From Catenuloplanes indicus (GTDB taxonomy: Bacteria > Actinomycetota > Actinomycetes > Mycobacteriales > Micromonosporaceae), in the NCBI RefSeq assembly GCF_030813715.1, contig NZ_JAUSUZ010000001.1, positions 8,600,501-8,664,500 of the forward strand: a stretch of DNA of 64,000 nt, in the 5' to 3' direction. Made by a program: the position numbers and the translations under genes. The notes beneath the pieces are model-generated. The model searched no databases. It was not told where the DNA came from and was given only the letters and a program-made list of their open reading frames with translations. Positions within the stretch are counted from its first letter, which is position 1. Each line of letters begins with the position of its first letter. This document shows, in pieces, positions 50,931 to 59,307 of the stretch.

Positions 50931-53666
50931 GTGCCGATGTGGTTCGAGGTACTGGGCCCGGTCCGCGGCCGGCGCGACGGCGTGGAGCTGCCGCTCGGCT
51001 CGCCGCAGCAGCGCGTGCTGCTGGCCGTGCTGCTCGCGGCCGCGGGTGAACCGGTCGCCACCGGCGTGCTCTCCGACGTGCTGTGGGCCGGTGAGCCGCC
51101 GCCGGCCGCGGCCGCGACCGTGCAGCAGTACGTCAGCCGCCTGCGCCGGGTCGCCGGTCCGATCGGCCGGACCGCGGCCGGGTACCGCCTCGACGTCGAC
51201 TCCGACCTGCGCCGCTACCGCACGTTCCTGGACCAGGCCCGCGAGCTGGCCGGGGCCGGGCGCACCGAGGCGGCGGTGGACGCGTACGCGGCCGGGCTCG
51301 GCCTGTGGACCGCACCGGCCGGCACCGGACTGCCGGCCCACCCGGTCTTCGCCGACCTCAACCGCGAGCACGCGGCCGTGCTGGCCGAGGCCGCGGACGC
51401 CGCGCTGGAGTCCGGGCGCGGCGCCGTGCTCGCCCCGGTGCTGGACCGTGCGGCCGGCTGGCACCCGTACGACGAGGGTCTGCAGGCCCGGCTGCTGCGC
51501 ACGCTCGCCGCGGCCGGCCGCACCACGGACGCGCTCGGCCACTACCGCGCCGCACGCGAACGGCTCGTCGGCGAGCTGGGCATCGAACCGGGCCCGCTGC
51601 TGCGCGACGCGCACCGGGACGTGACCGCGCCCGCGTACGTCCGGCCCGCGCAACTGCCCGCGCCACCGGCCACGTTCACCGGCCGGACCGCGGAGCTGGC
51701 CCGGATCGACGCGATCGCCGGGCCCCGGCCGCTGGTGCTGGTCGGCGGTCTCGGCGGCGTCGGCAAGACCAGCCTGGCGCTGCACTGGGCGCACCGGGCC
51801 GCGCCGCGCTACCCGGACGGGCAGCTCTACGTGGACCTGCGCGGGTTCGCGCCGAGCGGCGTGCCGCTGTCCCCGGTGGAGGCGCTGCACGGCTTCCTCG
51901 AGGCGCTCGGCGTGCCCCGGGCCAACCAGCCGGCCACACTCGACGGCCTGGCCGCGCTCTACCGCACCGTGCTGTCCGGCCGCCGGGTACTGGTGCTGCT
52001 GGACAACGCGCGCGACGACGACCAGGTGCGCCCGCTGCTGCCCGGCACGGCCGGCTGCGCGGTGCTGGTCACCAGCCGCAGCTACCTCGGCGGGCTGTCC
52101 GTCGACGAGGACGCGCGCTCGGTCGGGCTGGACGTGTTCCGGGACGCCGACGCGCTCGGCTACCTGCGCTCCCGGCTCGGCGCCGCGCGGGTGGACGCGG
52201 AGCCGCACGCGGCCGCCGAGATCGTCCGGGTGTGCGGCGGGTTGCCGCTGGCGCTGGCCATCTGCGCGGCCTGGGCCGAGCGCAGCCCGGCGTACACGCT
52301 GGCCACGGTCGTGTCCGAGCTGCGCCGGCGGGACGGGCTGGACGCGTTCGCCACCGTCAACGTGGGCCGCGACGTGCGTACCGTCTTCTCCTGGTCCTAT
52401 CGGCGGCTCGGCGCGGACGCGGCCGAACTGTTCCGGCGGCTCGGCCGGCACCCCGGCCCGGACGTGGCGCTCGCGACCGCGATCAGCGCGGCCGGCCGCA
52501 CCTCCTCGGAGACGCTCGGCCTGCTCGGCGAGCTCACCGACGCGCAGCTGCTCAGCGAATTCAGGCCCGGCCGGTACGCGGCGCACGACCTGGTCCGGGC
52601 GTACGCGCTGGAGATCTCCTCGGCCGGGGAGGAGCCGCTGGCCCGGATCCTCGACCACTACCTGCACTCGGTGATCGCGGGCGCGCGGCTGGCGAACCCG
52701 TACCGGCGGCAGCGTGAGCCCGGCCCGCCCGCGGCCGGTGTCGTGCCGTACACGCCGGTGGACGTGCCGGACGCGGTCGCCTGGTTCGACGCGGAGCGGG
52801 AGAACCTGGGCGCCGCGCTGTACGCGGCCGACCGGGCCGGGCTCGACGAGTACGTGTGGCTGCTCTGCTGGGGCATGAACGGTTTCCTGCTCGACCACCT
52901 AGGCCGGTGGGACGAGGCGATACCGTACGCCCGGACCGCGCTGGCCTCGGCCCGCCGGCGCGGCGACGTGTGGTGGCGCGGCTACCTGCACAACGTGCTC
53001 GGCAACTGCTACCACCGCGGCGGCGACCACGAGCGCGCACACCGGGAGTGGTCGCTGACCGCGGCGGTCGGCCGGGAGGCGGGCGACCCGATCCGGATCG
53101 CGATCGGGCTCGGCGGCATGGCCACCACGCTCACCGAACGCGACGAGTGGCCGGACGGCGACAGCATCGAGCGGGCCGCCGGGTACGCGGACGAGATGCG
53201 CGCGCTGCTCGCCGGCATCGACCGGGCCGGGCCGCCCGGCCGCGCGGACGGCCGCACCACGCACGCGCGCGACCTGATCGGGTTCACCTACCGGCTGACC
53301 GCGCTGCGCGTGCTGCACCGCACCGGCGACGTGGCGGCCGCGGCCGCGGAACGGGCGGCCGGCATCGCGGTGCACGAGAGCATCGAGAACTGGCTGCAGG
53401 TGCGCAACGGCTGGCAGCAGATCGGCCGGATGCGCGAGCACGCCGGTGACCTGGACGGCGCGGTCGAGGCGTTCGAGAAGGCGCTGCCGCTGGGCCGCAC
53501 CGACGAGTGGATCACCGTGGAGCTGCTGACCCGGCTGGCCGGCTGCCACGCGCGCCTCGGCCACTCCGGCGCGGCCGCGCACTGCCGGGCCCGCGCGCTG
53601 GAACGCCTGGGCGGCGTCTACCACCCGGCCGCGGACCGGCTGCGCGCTATGCTGCCGCCCGCGTGA
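50931..53666 (+). CDS. AfsR/SARP-family regulator with NB-ARC and TPR domains (copy 2)
   Basis: 911 residues with the same domain order as copy 1. Many runs are identical between the copies (VEALHGFLEALGVPR, LLPGTAGCAV, VCGGLPLALAICAAW, SRSYLGGL). The P-loop is GGLGGVGKT at about 271-279. Compared with copy 1, the region between the HTH and the BTAD is shorter by about 15 residues, and the BTAD-NB-ARC linker by about 20. GTG 50931 or ATG 50937 may be used. It starts 6 bp after copy 1 stops. Its 3' end overlaps the convergent adenylation gene by 20 bp. Confidence 0.93.
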   Translation: MPMWFEVLGPVRGRRDGVELPLGSPQQRVLLAVLLAAAGEPVATGVLSDVLWAGEPPPAAAATVQQYVSRLRRVAGPIGRTAAGYRLDVDSDLRRYRTFLDQARELAGAGRTEAAVDAYAAGLGLWTAPAGTGLPAHPVFADLNREHAAVLAEAADAALESGRGAVLAPVLDRAAGWHPYDEGLQARLLRTLAAAGRTTDALGHYRAARERLVGELGIEPGPLLRDAHRDVTAPAYVRPAQLPAPPATFTGRTAELARIDAIAGPRPLVLVGGLGGVGKTSLALHWAHRAAPRYPDGQLYVDLRGFAPSGVPLSPVEALHGFLEALGVPRANQPATLDGLAALYRTVLSGRRVLVLLDNARDDDQVRPLLPGTAGCAVLVTSRSYLGGLSVDEDARSVGLDVFRDADALGYLRSRLGAARVDAEPHAAAEIVRVCGGLPLALAICAAWAERSPAYTLATVVSELRRRDGLDAFATVNVGRDVRTVFSWSYRRLGADAAELFRRLGRHPGPDVALATAISAAGRTSSETLGLLGELTDAQLLSEFRPGRYAAHDLVRAYALEISSAGEEPLARILDHYLHSVIAGARLANPYRRQREPGPPAAGVVPYTPVDVPDAVAWFDAERENLGAALYAADRAGLDEYVWLLCWGMNGFLLDHLGRWDEAIPYARTALASARRRGDVWWRGYLHNVLGNCYHRGGDHERAHREWSLTAAVGREAGDPIRIAIGLGGMATTLTERDEWPDGDSIERAAGYADEMRALLAGIDRAGPPGRADGRTTHARDLIGFTYRLTALRVLHRTGDVAAAAAERAAGIAVHESIENWLQVRNGWQQIGRMREHAGDLDGAVEAFEKALPLGRTDEWITVELLTRLAGCHARLGHSGAAAHCRARALERLGGVYHPAADRLRAMLPPA

Positions 53667-54882
53667 CCCGGCCGACCAGGTAGAGGTATCCGTCCGCGTC
53701 CAGGTAGCCCGAGTCGCCGGTGCGCAGCCAGCCGTCCGGCGTCCGCACCGCGGCCGTCTCCTCCGGCTGCCGCCAGTACGCGGTCATCGCGCGCGGCGTC
53801 GACACCTGCACCTCGCCGACCATGCCGTCGGGGATGCCGTCGCCGGACTCCGGGTCGCTGATCCGCAACCGCACGCCCGGCAGCGGCCGGCCCGCGGACG
53901 CGACCCGCACGTCGTCCGCGTGGTCGGCGGCCGGCAGCACGGTCGTCGCACCGGCCGCCTCGGTCACGCCGTACACCTGGAGCAGGTTCGTACGCAGCAC
54001 CGAACCGACCGCGCGGATCATCGACGGCGGCATCGGCGCGGCGCCGTACGCCAGGTTGACCACGCTGCTCAGGTCCCGCCCGGCCGCGCCCGGCTCCGCG
54101 GCCATCGCGGCCAGCAGCGTCGGCGGCACGAACGTGTGCGTCACCCGCCGGGCCTCGATCGCGTCCAGCACCGCGGGCGCGCTCACCTCCGGCATGATGA
54201 CGGTCTCGGCGCCGTGCCGGACCGCCATCAGCGCCTGGGACAGCGCGGCCACCCGGGACATCGGCGTCACCACCAGGCTCACGCCGGACGGTGTCAGCCC
54301 GATCGCGTCCGCGAGCGCGTCACAGACCGAGGCCATCGCCGCGTGGGTGAGCACCGCGCCGCGCGGGAAACCGTCCCGGCCGGCCGCGTACAGCTGGCAG
54401 AACGGGGCGTCGCCGGTCACCTCGACCCGGCGGGTCGTCGTCGGCGCCTCCGCGAGCAGCAGTTCGTAGCTGCGCTCCATGTCGACCAGCTCGCGCAAAT
54501 GCGGCATCAGCACCCGGACCCGGGACATCCGCTCCGCCCGCCCCTCACCGGCCAGCAGCACCGGCGCGGACGCGTCGTCCACGATGTACGCGGCCTGGCC
54601 CTCGGTGGCCCGCCCGTTGATCGGCACGTACACCGCGCCGATCCAGGCGCACGCCAGCGCGATCTCCAGCGTGGCCGGGTCGTTGCCGGCCAGGTGCGCC
54701 ACCCGGTCGCCGGGCAGTACGCCCAGCCCGTCCAGCATGCCGGCGGCGGCCCGGACCCGCGCCGTGAACGCGCGCCACGTCCAGCTGCGATCGCCGTGCC
54801 TGAGGGCCACGGCGTGCGAATCGTTGGCGAGGACTGCCGACAGGACGTCGGCGGGGCGGACCGGAGCGGCCGGGATGGTCAT
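53647..54882 (-). CDS. Truncated ANL-superfamily adenylation protein (probable pseudo-enzyme)
   Basis: 411 residues. The N-terminal ANL domain is clear (LAGNDPATLEIALACAWIGAVYVPIN, LTHAAMASVCDAL, QVYGVTEAAG, DGWLRTGDSGYLDADGYLYLVGR). The protein stops right after the YLVGR of motif A7, so the hinge and the C-terminal about 100-residue lid with the catalytic Lys are missing. The A3 phosphate loop TSGTTGxPKG reads AAGRDGFPRG (166-175), losing the Ser/Thr residues and Lys. Acyl-adenylate formation is therefore unlikely. ATG 54882 is chosen; an upstream GTG/TTG would add a few residues. It lies between SARP genes. Confidence 0.8.
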   Translation of the reverse strand: MTIPAAPVRPADVLSAVLANDSHAVALRHGDRSWTWRAFTARVRAAAGMLDGLGVLPGDRVAHLAGNDPATLEIALACAWIGAVYVPINGRATEGQAAYIVDDASAPVLLAGEGRAERMSRVRVLMPHLRELVDMERSYELLLAEAPTTTRRVEVTGDAPFCQLYAAGRDGFPRGAVLTHAAMASVCDALADAIGLTPSGVSLVVTPMSRVAALSQALMAVRHGAETVIMPEVSAPAVLDAIEARRVTHTFVPPTLLAAMAAEPGAAGRDLSSVVNLAYGAAPMPPSMIRAVGSVLRTNLLQVYGVTEAAGATTVLPAADHADDVRVASAGRPLPGVRLRISDPESGDGIPDGMVGEVQVSTPRAMTAYWRQPEETAAVRTPDGWLRTGDSGYLDADGYLYLVGRVTRAAA

Positions 54883-55077
54883 GACCCTCAAACCACCACC
54901 GCCCGATCGACGATCGCATGACGACCCCATGATCGGGCCGCTGACCGGCGCGTTCAGTTTTTGCTCAGTGGTTGACCTGTACATCCCCCTACCGTTCATA
55001 TCGTCCACCGGACTACCGGTGGACGCCGGCTTTTCGGGGGCGCCGGCCGTGCCGAACGGTGTGGGGGAAGCAGGGAC

Positions 55078-55962
55078 ATGATGTCCGGGGGGATACGTTT
55101 CGCGTTGCTCGGCCCGGTGCGGGCCTGGGACGGCGCCACCGAGCTGCCGCTCGGGTCACCGCAGCAGCGCACGGTGCTGGCCGCGCTGCTGCTGCGCGAG
55201 GGCTCCATGGTCACCGTCGACGAGCTCGTCGCGGCCGTCTGGGGGGACGAGCCGCCGCGCAGCGCGATCAACACGGTGCGCACGTACCTGTCGCGGCTGC
55301 GCACGCTGCTGCGCGACGCCGCCACGATCGTCTCCATCGGTGGCGGTTACGCGCTCCCGGTCGACCGCGCGGCCACCGATGTAACCGTTTTCCTCGACCA
55401 CGTGGCGGACGCCCGGGAGGCCCGCCGGCACGGTGACGTGGCCGCGGCCGCCACGTCGCTGCGGGCCGCCGTCGCGCTGCACCGCGGCCGCCCGCTGGCC
55501 GGTGCCTCCGGGCCGTACGCGGACGCCCAGCGCACCCGCCTGGAGCAGCAGATGCTGGCCGCCCGGATCGACCTGCTCGCCGCCGACGTCGAACTCGGCC
55601 ACGGCGACGAGGCGATCCCGGAACTGATGGGACTCGCCGACGAGCACCCGCTGCGCGAGCGCGTGCACGAGCTGCTGATGCTCGCGCTCTACCAGGCCGG
55701 GCGGCAGGCCGACGCGCTCGCGGTCTACCAGGACGTGCGCCTGCTGCTCGCGGACGAGCTCGGCATCGACCCGGGCGCCGCGCTCCAGGCCGCGCACCGC
55801 CGGATCCTGGCCGCGGACCCGGGCCTGGTCCTGCCGGCGGTGCTCCCGGCCGCGGCCGCGGGTACGCCACGCACGCCGGCGCAGCGCACCGGCGGTCAGC
55901 GTCCGGGCGGCGTGGCCGCGCCGCTCCGGCCCCGCCGGCACCGGCGGCGCACCGGCCTGTAG
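55078..55962 (+). CDS. Short SARP-family regulator (HTH-BTAD)
   Basis: About 294 residues. The OmpR-type winged HTH is ALLGPVRAWDGATELPLGSPQQRTVLAALLLREG, then WGDEPPRSAINTVRTYLSRLR. The BTAD (about 100-250) ends DELGIDPGAALQAAHRRIL. The Ala/Pro/Arg-rich tail of about 40 residues is probably disordered. There is no NB-ARC or TPR, so this is a small ActII-ORF4-type SARP. The frame has ATG codons at 55078 and 55081; GGGGGAAGCAGGG lies just upstream. It is divergent from the truncated adenylation gene. Confidence 0.92.
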   Translation: MMSGGIRFALLGPVRAWDGATELPLGSPQQRTVLAALLLREGSMVTVDELVAAVWGDEPPRSAINTVRTYLSRLRTLLRDAATIVSIGGGYALPVDRAATDVTVFLDHVADAREARRHGDVAAAATSLRAAVALHRGRPLAGASGPYADAQRTRLEQQMLAARIDLLAADVELGHGDEAIPELMGLADEHPLRERVHELLMLALYQAGRQADALAVYQDVRLLLADELGIDPGAALQAAHRRILAADPGLVLPAVLPAAAAGTPRTPAQRTGGQRPGGVAAPLRPRRHRRRTGL

Positions 55963-55976
55963 CACTCGCTCCTCAG

Positions 55977-56017
55977 CCGGTCCAGGCGTCCCCGTGCGGG
56001 TGGGACGCCTGGACCGG
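55977..56017 (+). terminator. Perfect 16-bp stem terminator after the short SARP
   Basis: CCGGTCCAGGCGTCCC (55977-55992) and GGGACGCCTGGACCGG (56002-56017) with a 9-nt loop, 15 bp after the SARP stop. Confidence 0.75.
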
Positions 56018-56270
56018 TGTCCGTGCTGATCCGCACCAGTTCCGGGAGCAGCGCGCGCAGCATCGCCTCGTCGACCGGCGAGGACGGCGCGCAGCTCGCC
56101 ACCGTCAGGCCGGCGAAGGTGCCGGGCGAGCCGTATGCCGCGCACGTCGCAGCGGCGTCCGGGCCGCCGGGCAGGCCGGCCGCCGTGTCGTGCCGTGGAA
56201 CGGCGCCGGCCGCGGACGCCGCGCGATATATCGATACCCGCGCCGGCAGCGGCCGGACTACGCTCACCGC
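56018..56270. other. Gap before the racemase gene
   Basis: About 250 bp after the SARP terminator. Weak open frames exist on both strands (one minus-strand frame spans about 55896-56309), but no domain or start signal supports them. The last 50 bp (ATATATCGATA region) are A/T-richer and probably hold the racemase promoter. Confidence 0.4.
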
Positions 56271-56963
56271 ATGCGCGTGATCGGACTCATCGGCGGGATG
56301 AGCTGGCAATCAACGGCCGAGTTCTACCGGCTGATCAACGAGATGACCGCGGAGCGGCTCGGCGGGCTGCACTCCGCGCGGTGCCTGCTGTACTCGGTGG
56401 ACTTCGCGCCGATCGAGCGCATGCAGGCGGACGGCCGGTGGGACGACGCCGCCGCCGAGCTGGGCCGCGCCGCCCGGTCGCTGGAGGCCGGCGGCGCGGA
56501 GACGCTGGTGCTGTGCACCAACACGATGCACAAGGTCGCCGCGGAGATCCAGGCGCAGGTGAACATCCCACTGCTGCACATCGCGGACGCGACCGCCACC
56601 GCCGCGCTCGCCGCCGGCGTCACCACGGTCGGCCTGCTCGGCACCCGGTTCACCATGGCGGAGCCGTTCCTGGCCGACCGGCTGGCCGCGCACGGCCTGC
56701 GCGTGCTGGTGCCGAACGCGCAGGACCAGCGCCTGGTCAACGACATCATCTACGGCGAGCTGTGCCTGGGCGTGGTCCGCCCGGAGTCCCGGGACGCGTA
56801 CCGTGGCGTGATCCGGCGCCTGGTGAACGCGGGCGCGGACGGCGTCATCTACGGCTGCACCGAGATCGAGCTGCTGGTCGACCAGTCCGACAGCGACGTC
56901 CCGGTCTTCGCCACCACCCGCCTGCACGCCGCCGCCGCGGTCGACGCGGCCCTGAGCTCCTGA
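56271..56963 (+). CDS. Aspartate/glutamate racemase-family protein
   Basis: 230 residues. The family start IGLIGGMSWQSTAEFYRLIN is typical of YgeA-type amino-acid racemases. The two catalytic Cys are present: C82 in LVLCTNTMHK and C196 in VIYGCTEIE. LLGTRFTM and the DYVE-like DAYRGVIRRL also match. It interconverts D- and L-amino acids by a cofactor-free two-base mechanism. ATG 56271 gives the normal length. It is not obviously linked to its neighbours. Confidence 0.93.
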   Translation: MRVIGLIGGMSWQSTAEFYRLINEMTAERLGGLHSARCLLYSVDFAPIERMQADGRWDDAAAELGRAARSLEAGGAETLVLCTNTMHKVAAEIQAQVNIPLLHIADATATAALAAGVTTVGLLGTRFTMAEPFLADRLAAHGLRVLVPNAQDQRLVNDIIYGELCLGVVRPESRDAYRGVIRRLVNAGADGVIYGCTEIELLVDQSDSDVPVFATTRLHAAAAVDAALSS

Positions 56964-57052
56964 CGTGCGGCGCATCGAGTCCACGACCGCGCGGACGGCT
57001 TCGATCAAGCCGGTCCGCGCGAACCGGCCGGGCCGGTAGAACCGCCGGACGG

Positions 57053-57447
57053 TCAGTCCTCGTCGTCGAGATCGTCCTCGTCGAGGCCGCTCTCCTCCAT
57101 CACAGCCCGGGCGTCGTCCGCGCGGCCCGTGACCAGTAGCGCGCCGACCGGCAGCTGCAACGCTTGCCACTCGATGCCGTCGCCGTCCCGCTCCCGCACC
57201 GCCGGCGCCCGGGCCAGCGCCTCCTCGGCCCGGCCGGCCGCGAGGAGCAGGCGCCCGCGCAGGGTCAGCGCTTCGGAAAGGTGGTCCGGCTCGTCGGCGA
57301 GCGTGGACACCACCAGCGCGGCGCGCGACAGCGCCTCCGCCCCTGGGCGGTCTCGGCCGCGGCCGTGTGCAGCCGTCCCACATCGGCCCGGGGCAGCGGG
57401 TCACCGGCCGGATGCGGCGCGGCGCCGATCTCGTGCAACACGACCAC
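57053..57447 (-). pseudogene. Small TPR-like protein gene interrupted by a frameshift
   Basis: One minus-strand frame starts MVVLHEIGAAPHPAGDPLPRADVGRLHTAAAETAQ (57447 down), then degenerates. A shifted frame continues GAEALSRAALVVSTLADEPDHLSEALTLRGRLLLAAGRAEEALARAP to an acidic end EDDLDDED at 57053. The two join at a C4 run (57340-57343 on the plus strand); one missing base restores a single protein of about 131 residues. The helical A-x-x-L-x-x-x-G-R repeat pattern is TPR-like. It is either a pseudogene or a sequencing error in a homopolymer. Confidence 0.55.
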
Positions 57448-57619
57448 CGGTCTCGATCAAGGCGACAGCACGATCCCCCGCCGGCCCGGCCGCGCGGCCC
57501 CATGTACTGGTACCGGAGTACCAGTGGCCCCGCCGAGGTGTCGCCCGCGGTACCACGATCGTCGCCCGGCCCGCTCATAGCGTGATTCCCATGGGGAACG
57601 CCACGCGAGGAGAAGAGCC

Positions 57620-58525
57620 GTGATCGAGGTACGCGAGGTCACGAAACGCTACGGGGCCAGGACCGCGGTGGACCGGTTGAGCTTCACGGCGAAGCCGGGG
57701 CAGGTGACCGGTTTCCTGGGGCCGAACGGGGCCGGGAAGTCGACCACCATGCGCATGATCATCGGCCTGGACAAGCCCACCGCCGGTACGGTCACCGTCA
57801 ACGGCCGCCGCTACCGGGAGCACGCGGCGCCGCTGCGGGAGATCGGGGCGCTGCTGGAGGCGCGGTCGGTGCACCCGGGCCGCAGCGCGCGCAGTCACCT
57901 GCTCGGCCTGGCCCGCACGCACGGCATCCCGCGGTCCCGGGTCGACGAGGTGCTGGAGGTGGCCGGGCTGACCGCGGTCGCGGGGAAGCGGGCCGGTGCG
58001 TTCTCGCTCGGCATGGGGCAGCGGCTCGGGATCGCGGCCGCGCTGCTCGGCGACCCGGCCGTGGTGATGCTGGACGAACCGGTCAACGGGCTGGACCCGG
58101 AGGGTGTGCTGTGGGTGCGCGGCCTGCTCGCCGGGCTCGCGGCCGAGGGCCGTACCGTGCTGCTGTCCTCGCACCTGATGGCGGAGACCGCGCTGATCGC
58201 GGACCACCTGGTCGTGGTGGGCAAGGGGCGCCTGCTCGCCGACACGAGCGTGCAAGATCTGATCAACAGCGCCGGTACCGGGGTACGGGTCGGCAGCGAC
58301 GAATCGGACCGGCTGCGCGGCCTGCTGGCCCGGCCGGGCGTGAGCGTGTCCTCCGCGAACGACGGCGAACTGGACGTGACCGGCATGGACGCGCGCGAGA
58401 TCGGCGCGATCGCCAGCGCGCACGGCGTGCCGCTGCACCAGCTGACCACGCGTACCGCCTCGCTGGAGGACGCGTTCATGGACCTGACCCGCGGCAGCGT
58501 CGAGTACGGGAGTGTGCCGGCATGA
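57620..58525 (+). CDS. ABC transporter ATP-binding protein
   Basis: 301 residues. Walker A is GPNGAGKSTTMRMI, the signature-like segment is FSLGMGQRLGIAAALL, Walker B is VVMLDEPVNGLDPEG and the switch His is in LLSSHLMAE. It has the long C-terminal domain of the daunorubicin/bacitracin-type exporters. GGAGAAGAG precedes the GTG/ATG region at 57620. It overlaps the permease gene by 4 bp, and a two-component system follows. ABC plus histidine kinase plus regulator is typical for export or sensing of cell-envelope-active compounds. Confidence 0.93.
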   Translation: MIEVREVTKRYGARTAVDRLSFTAKPGQVTGFLGPNGAGKSTTMRMIIGLDKPTAGTVTVNGRRYREHAAPLREIGALLEARSVHPGRSARSHLLGLARTHGIPRSRVDEVLEVAGLTAVAGKRAGAFSLGMGQRLGIAAALLGDPAVVMLDEPVNGLDPEGVLWVRGLLAGLAAEGRTVLLSSHLMAETALIADHLVVVGKGRLLADTSVQDLINSAGTGVRVGSDESDRLRGLLARPGVSVSSANDGELDVTGMDAREIGAIASAHGVPLHQLTTRTASLEDAFMDLTRGSVEYGSVPA

Positions 58526-59301
58526 GACTCACCTATCGGGGCGTGCTCGCGGGGGAGTGGACCAAGTTCTGGTCGCTGCGCTCGTCGTGGATCACGCTCG
58601 GCGTCTCGCTCCTGCTCATCGGCGCGCTCGGCGCGATCGCGGCGCTCGCCTACTCGCCGGCGACCGGCGGCGAGGTCGGCCCGCCCGGACCGCTCGGGCC
58701 GTACGGCGCGGACGCGGTGTCGATCGCGATCTCCGGCACCACGTTCGCGTCGCTGGCGCTGGGCGTGCTCGGCGTGCTGGTCAGCGCCGGCGAGTACACC
58801 ACCGGCCTGATCCGGGCCACGCTCACGGCCGTACCGTCGCGTCTTCCGGTCCTGTGGGCGAAAGCCCTGGTGTACGGCCCGATCGCGCTGCTGGCCGGCA
58901 CGGCGGGCGCGTTCGCGGCGTTCGCGATCGGCGTGCCGGTCCTGGACGGCGAGACCGTGTCGATGGCGCTGTCCGACGACGGCGTGCTGCGCAGCCTGGT
59001 CGGCGCCGGTCTCTACCTGGGCCTGGTGGGCGTGCTGGGCGTGGCGCTGGGCGTGCTGGTCCGGTCCAGCGCGGGCGGCATCGCGATCCTCGCCGGTGGC
59101 CTGCTGATCCTGCCCGGCCTGGCGATGCTGCTGCCGTCGGACTGGTACGACGCGATCGACGGCTACCTGCCGTCCACCGCGGGCGCCGAGATCATGTCGA
59201 CCACCTCGGACCGCCCGTGGACCGGACTGGCGATCTTCGCGGGCTGGGTGGCCGTGACACTCGCGGCGGCCGCGTACCGCCTGGTGAAGTCGGACGCATA
59301 G
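58522..59301 (+). CDS. ABC-2 type permease
   Basis: 259 residues, about six membrane helices. The N-terminal LAGEWTKFWSLRSSWITL motif and VSAGEYTTGLIRATLTAVPSR between helices 2 and 3 are characteristic of actinobacterial ABC-2 permeases that pair with BcrA-like ATPases. It overlaps the ATPase gene by 4 bp (ATGA) and precedes the histidine-kinase gene by 6 bp. Together they form one exporter. Confidence 0.9.
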   Translation: MRLTYRGVLAGEWTKFWSLRSSWITLGVSLLLIGALGAIAALAYSPATGGEVGPPGPLGPYGADAVSIAISGTTFASLALGVLGVLVSAGEYTTGLIRATLTAVPSRLPVLWAKALVYGPIALLAGTAGAFAAFAIGVPVLDGETVSMALSDDGVLRSLVGAGLYLGLVGVLGVALGVLVRSSAGGIAILAGGLLILPGLAMLLPSDWYDAIDGYLPSTAGAEIMSTTSDRPWTGLAIFAGWVAVTLAAAAYRLVKSDA

Positions 59302-59307
59302 GCGAGA

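Noticed and set aside
49062-52898. A 1278-residue open frame on the minus strand
   Set aside because: It is antisense to the two tandem SARP genes. Its composition is Gly/Arg/His/Gln-rich with no domain, and its length reflects high G+C suppression of stops.
55896-56309. A minus-strand ORF of 137 residues between the SARP and racemase genes
   Set aside because: It runs through the perfect 16-bp terminator hairpin and into the SARP 3' end; no recognisable motif.
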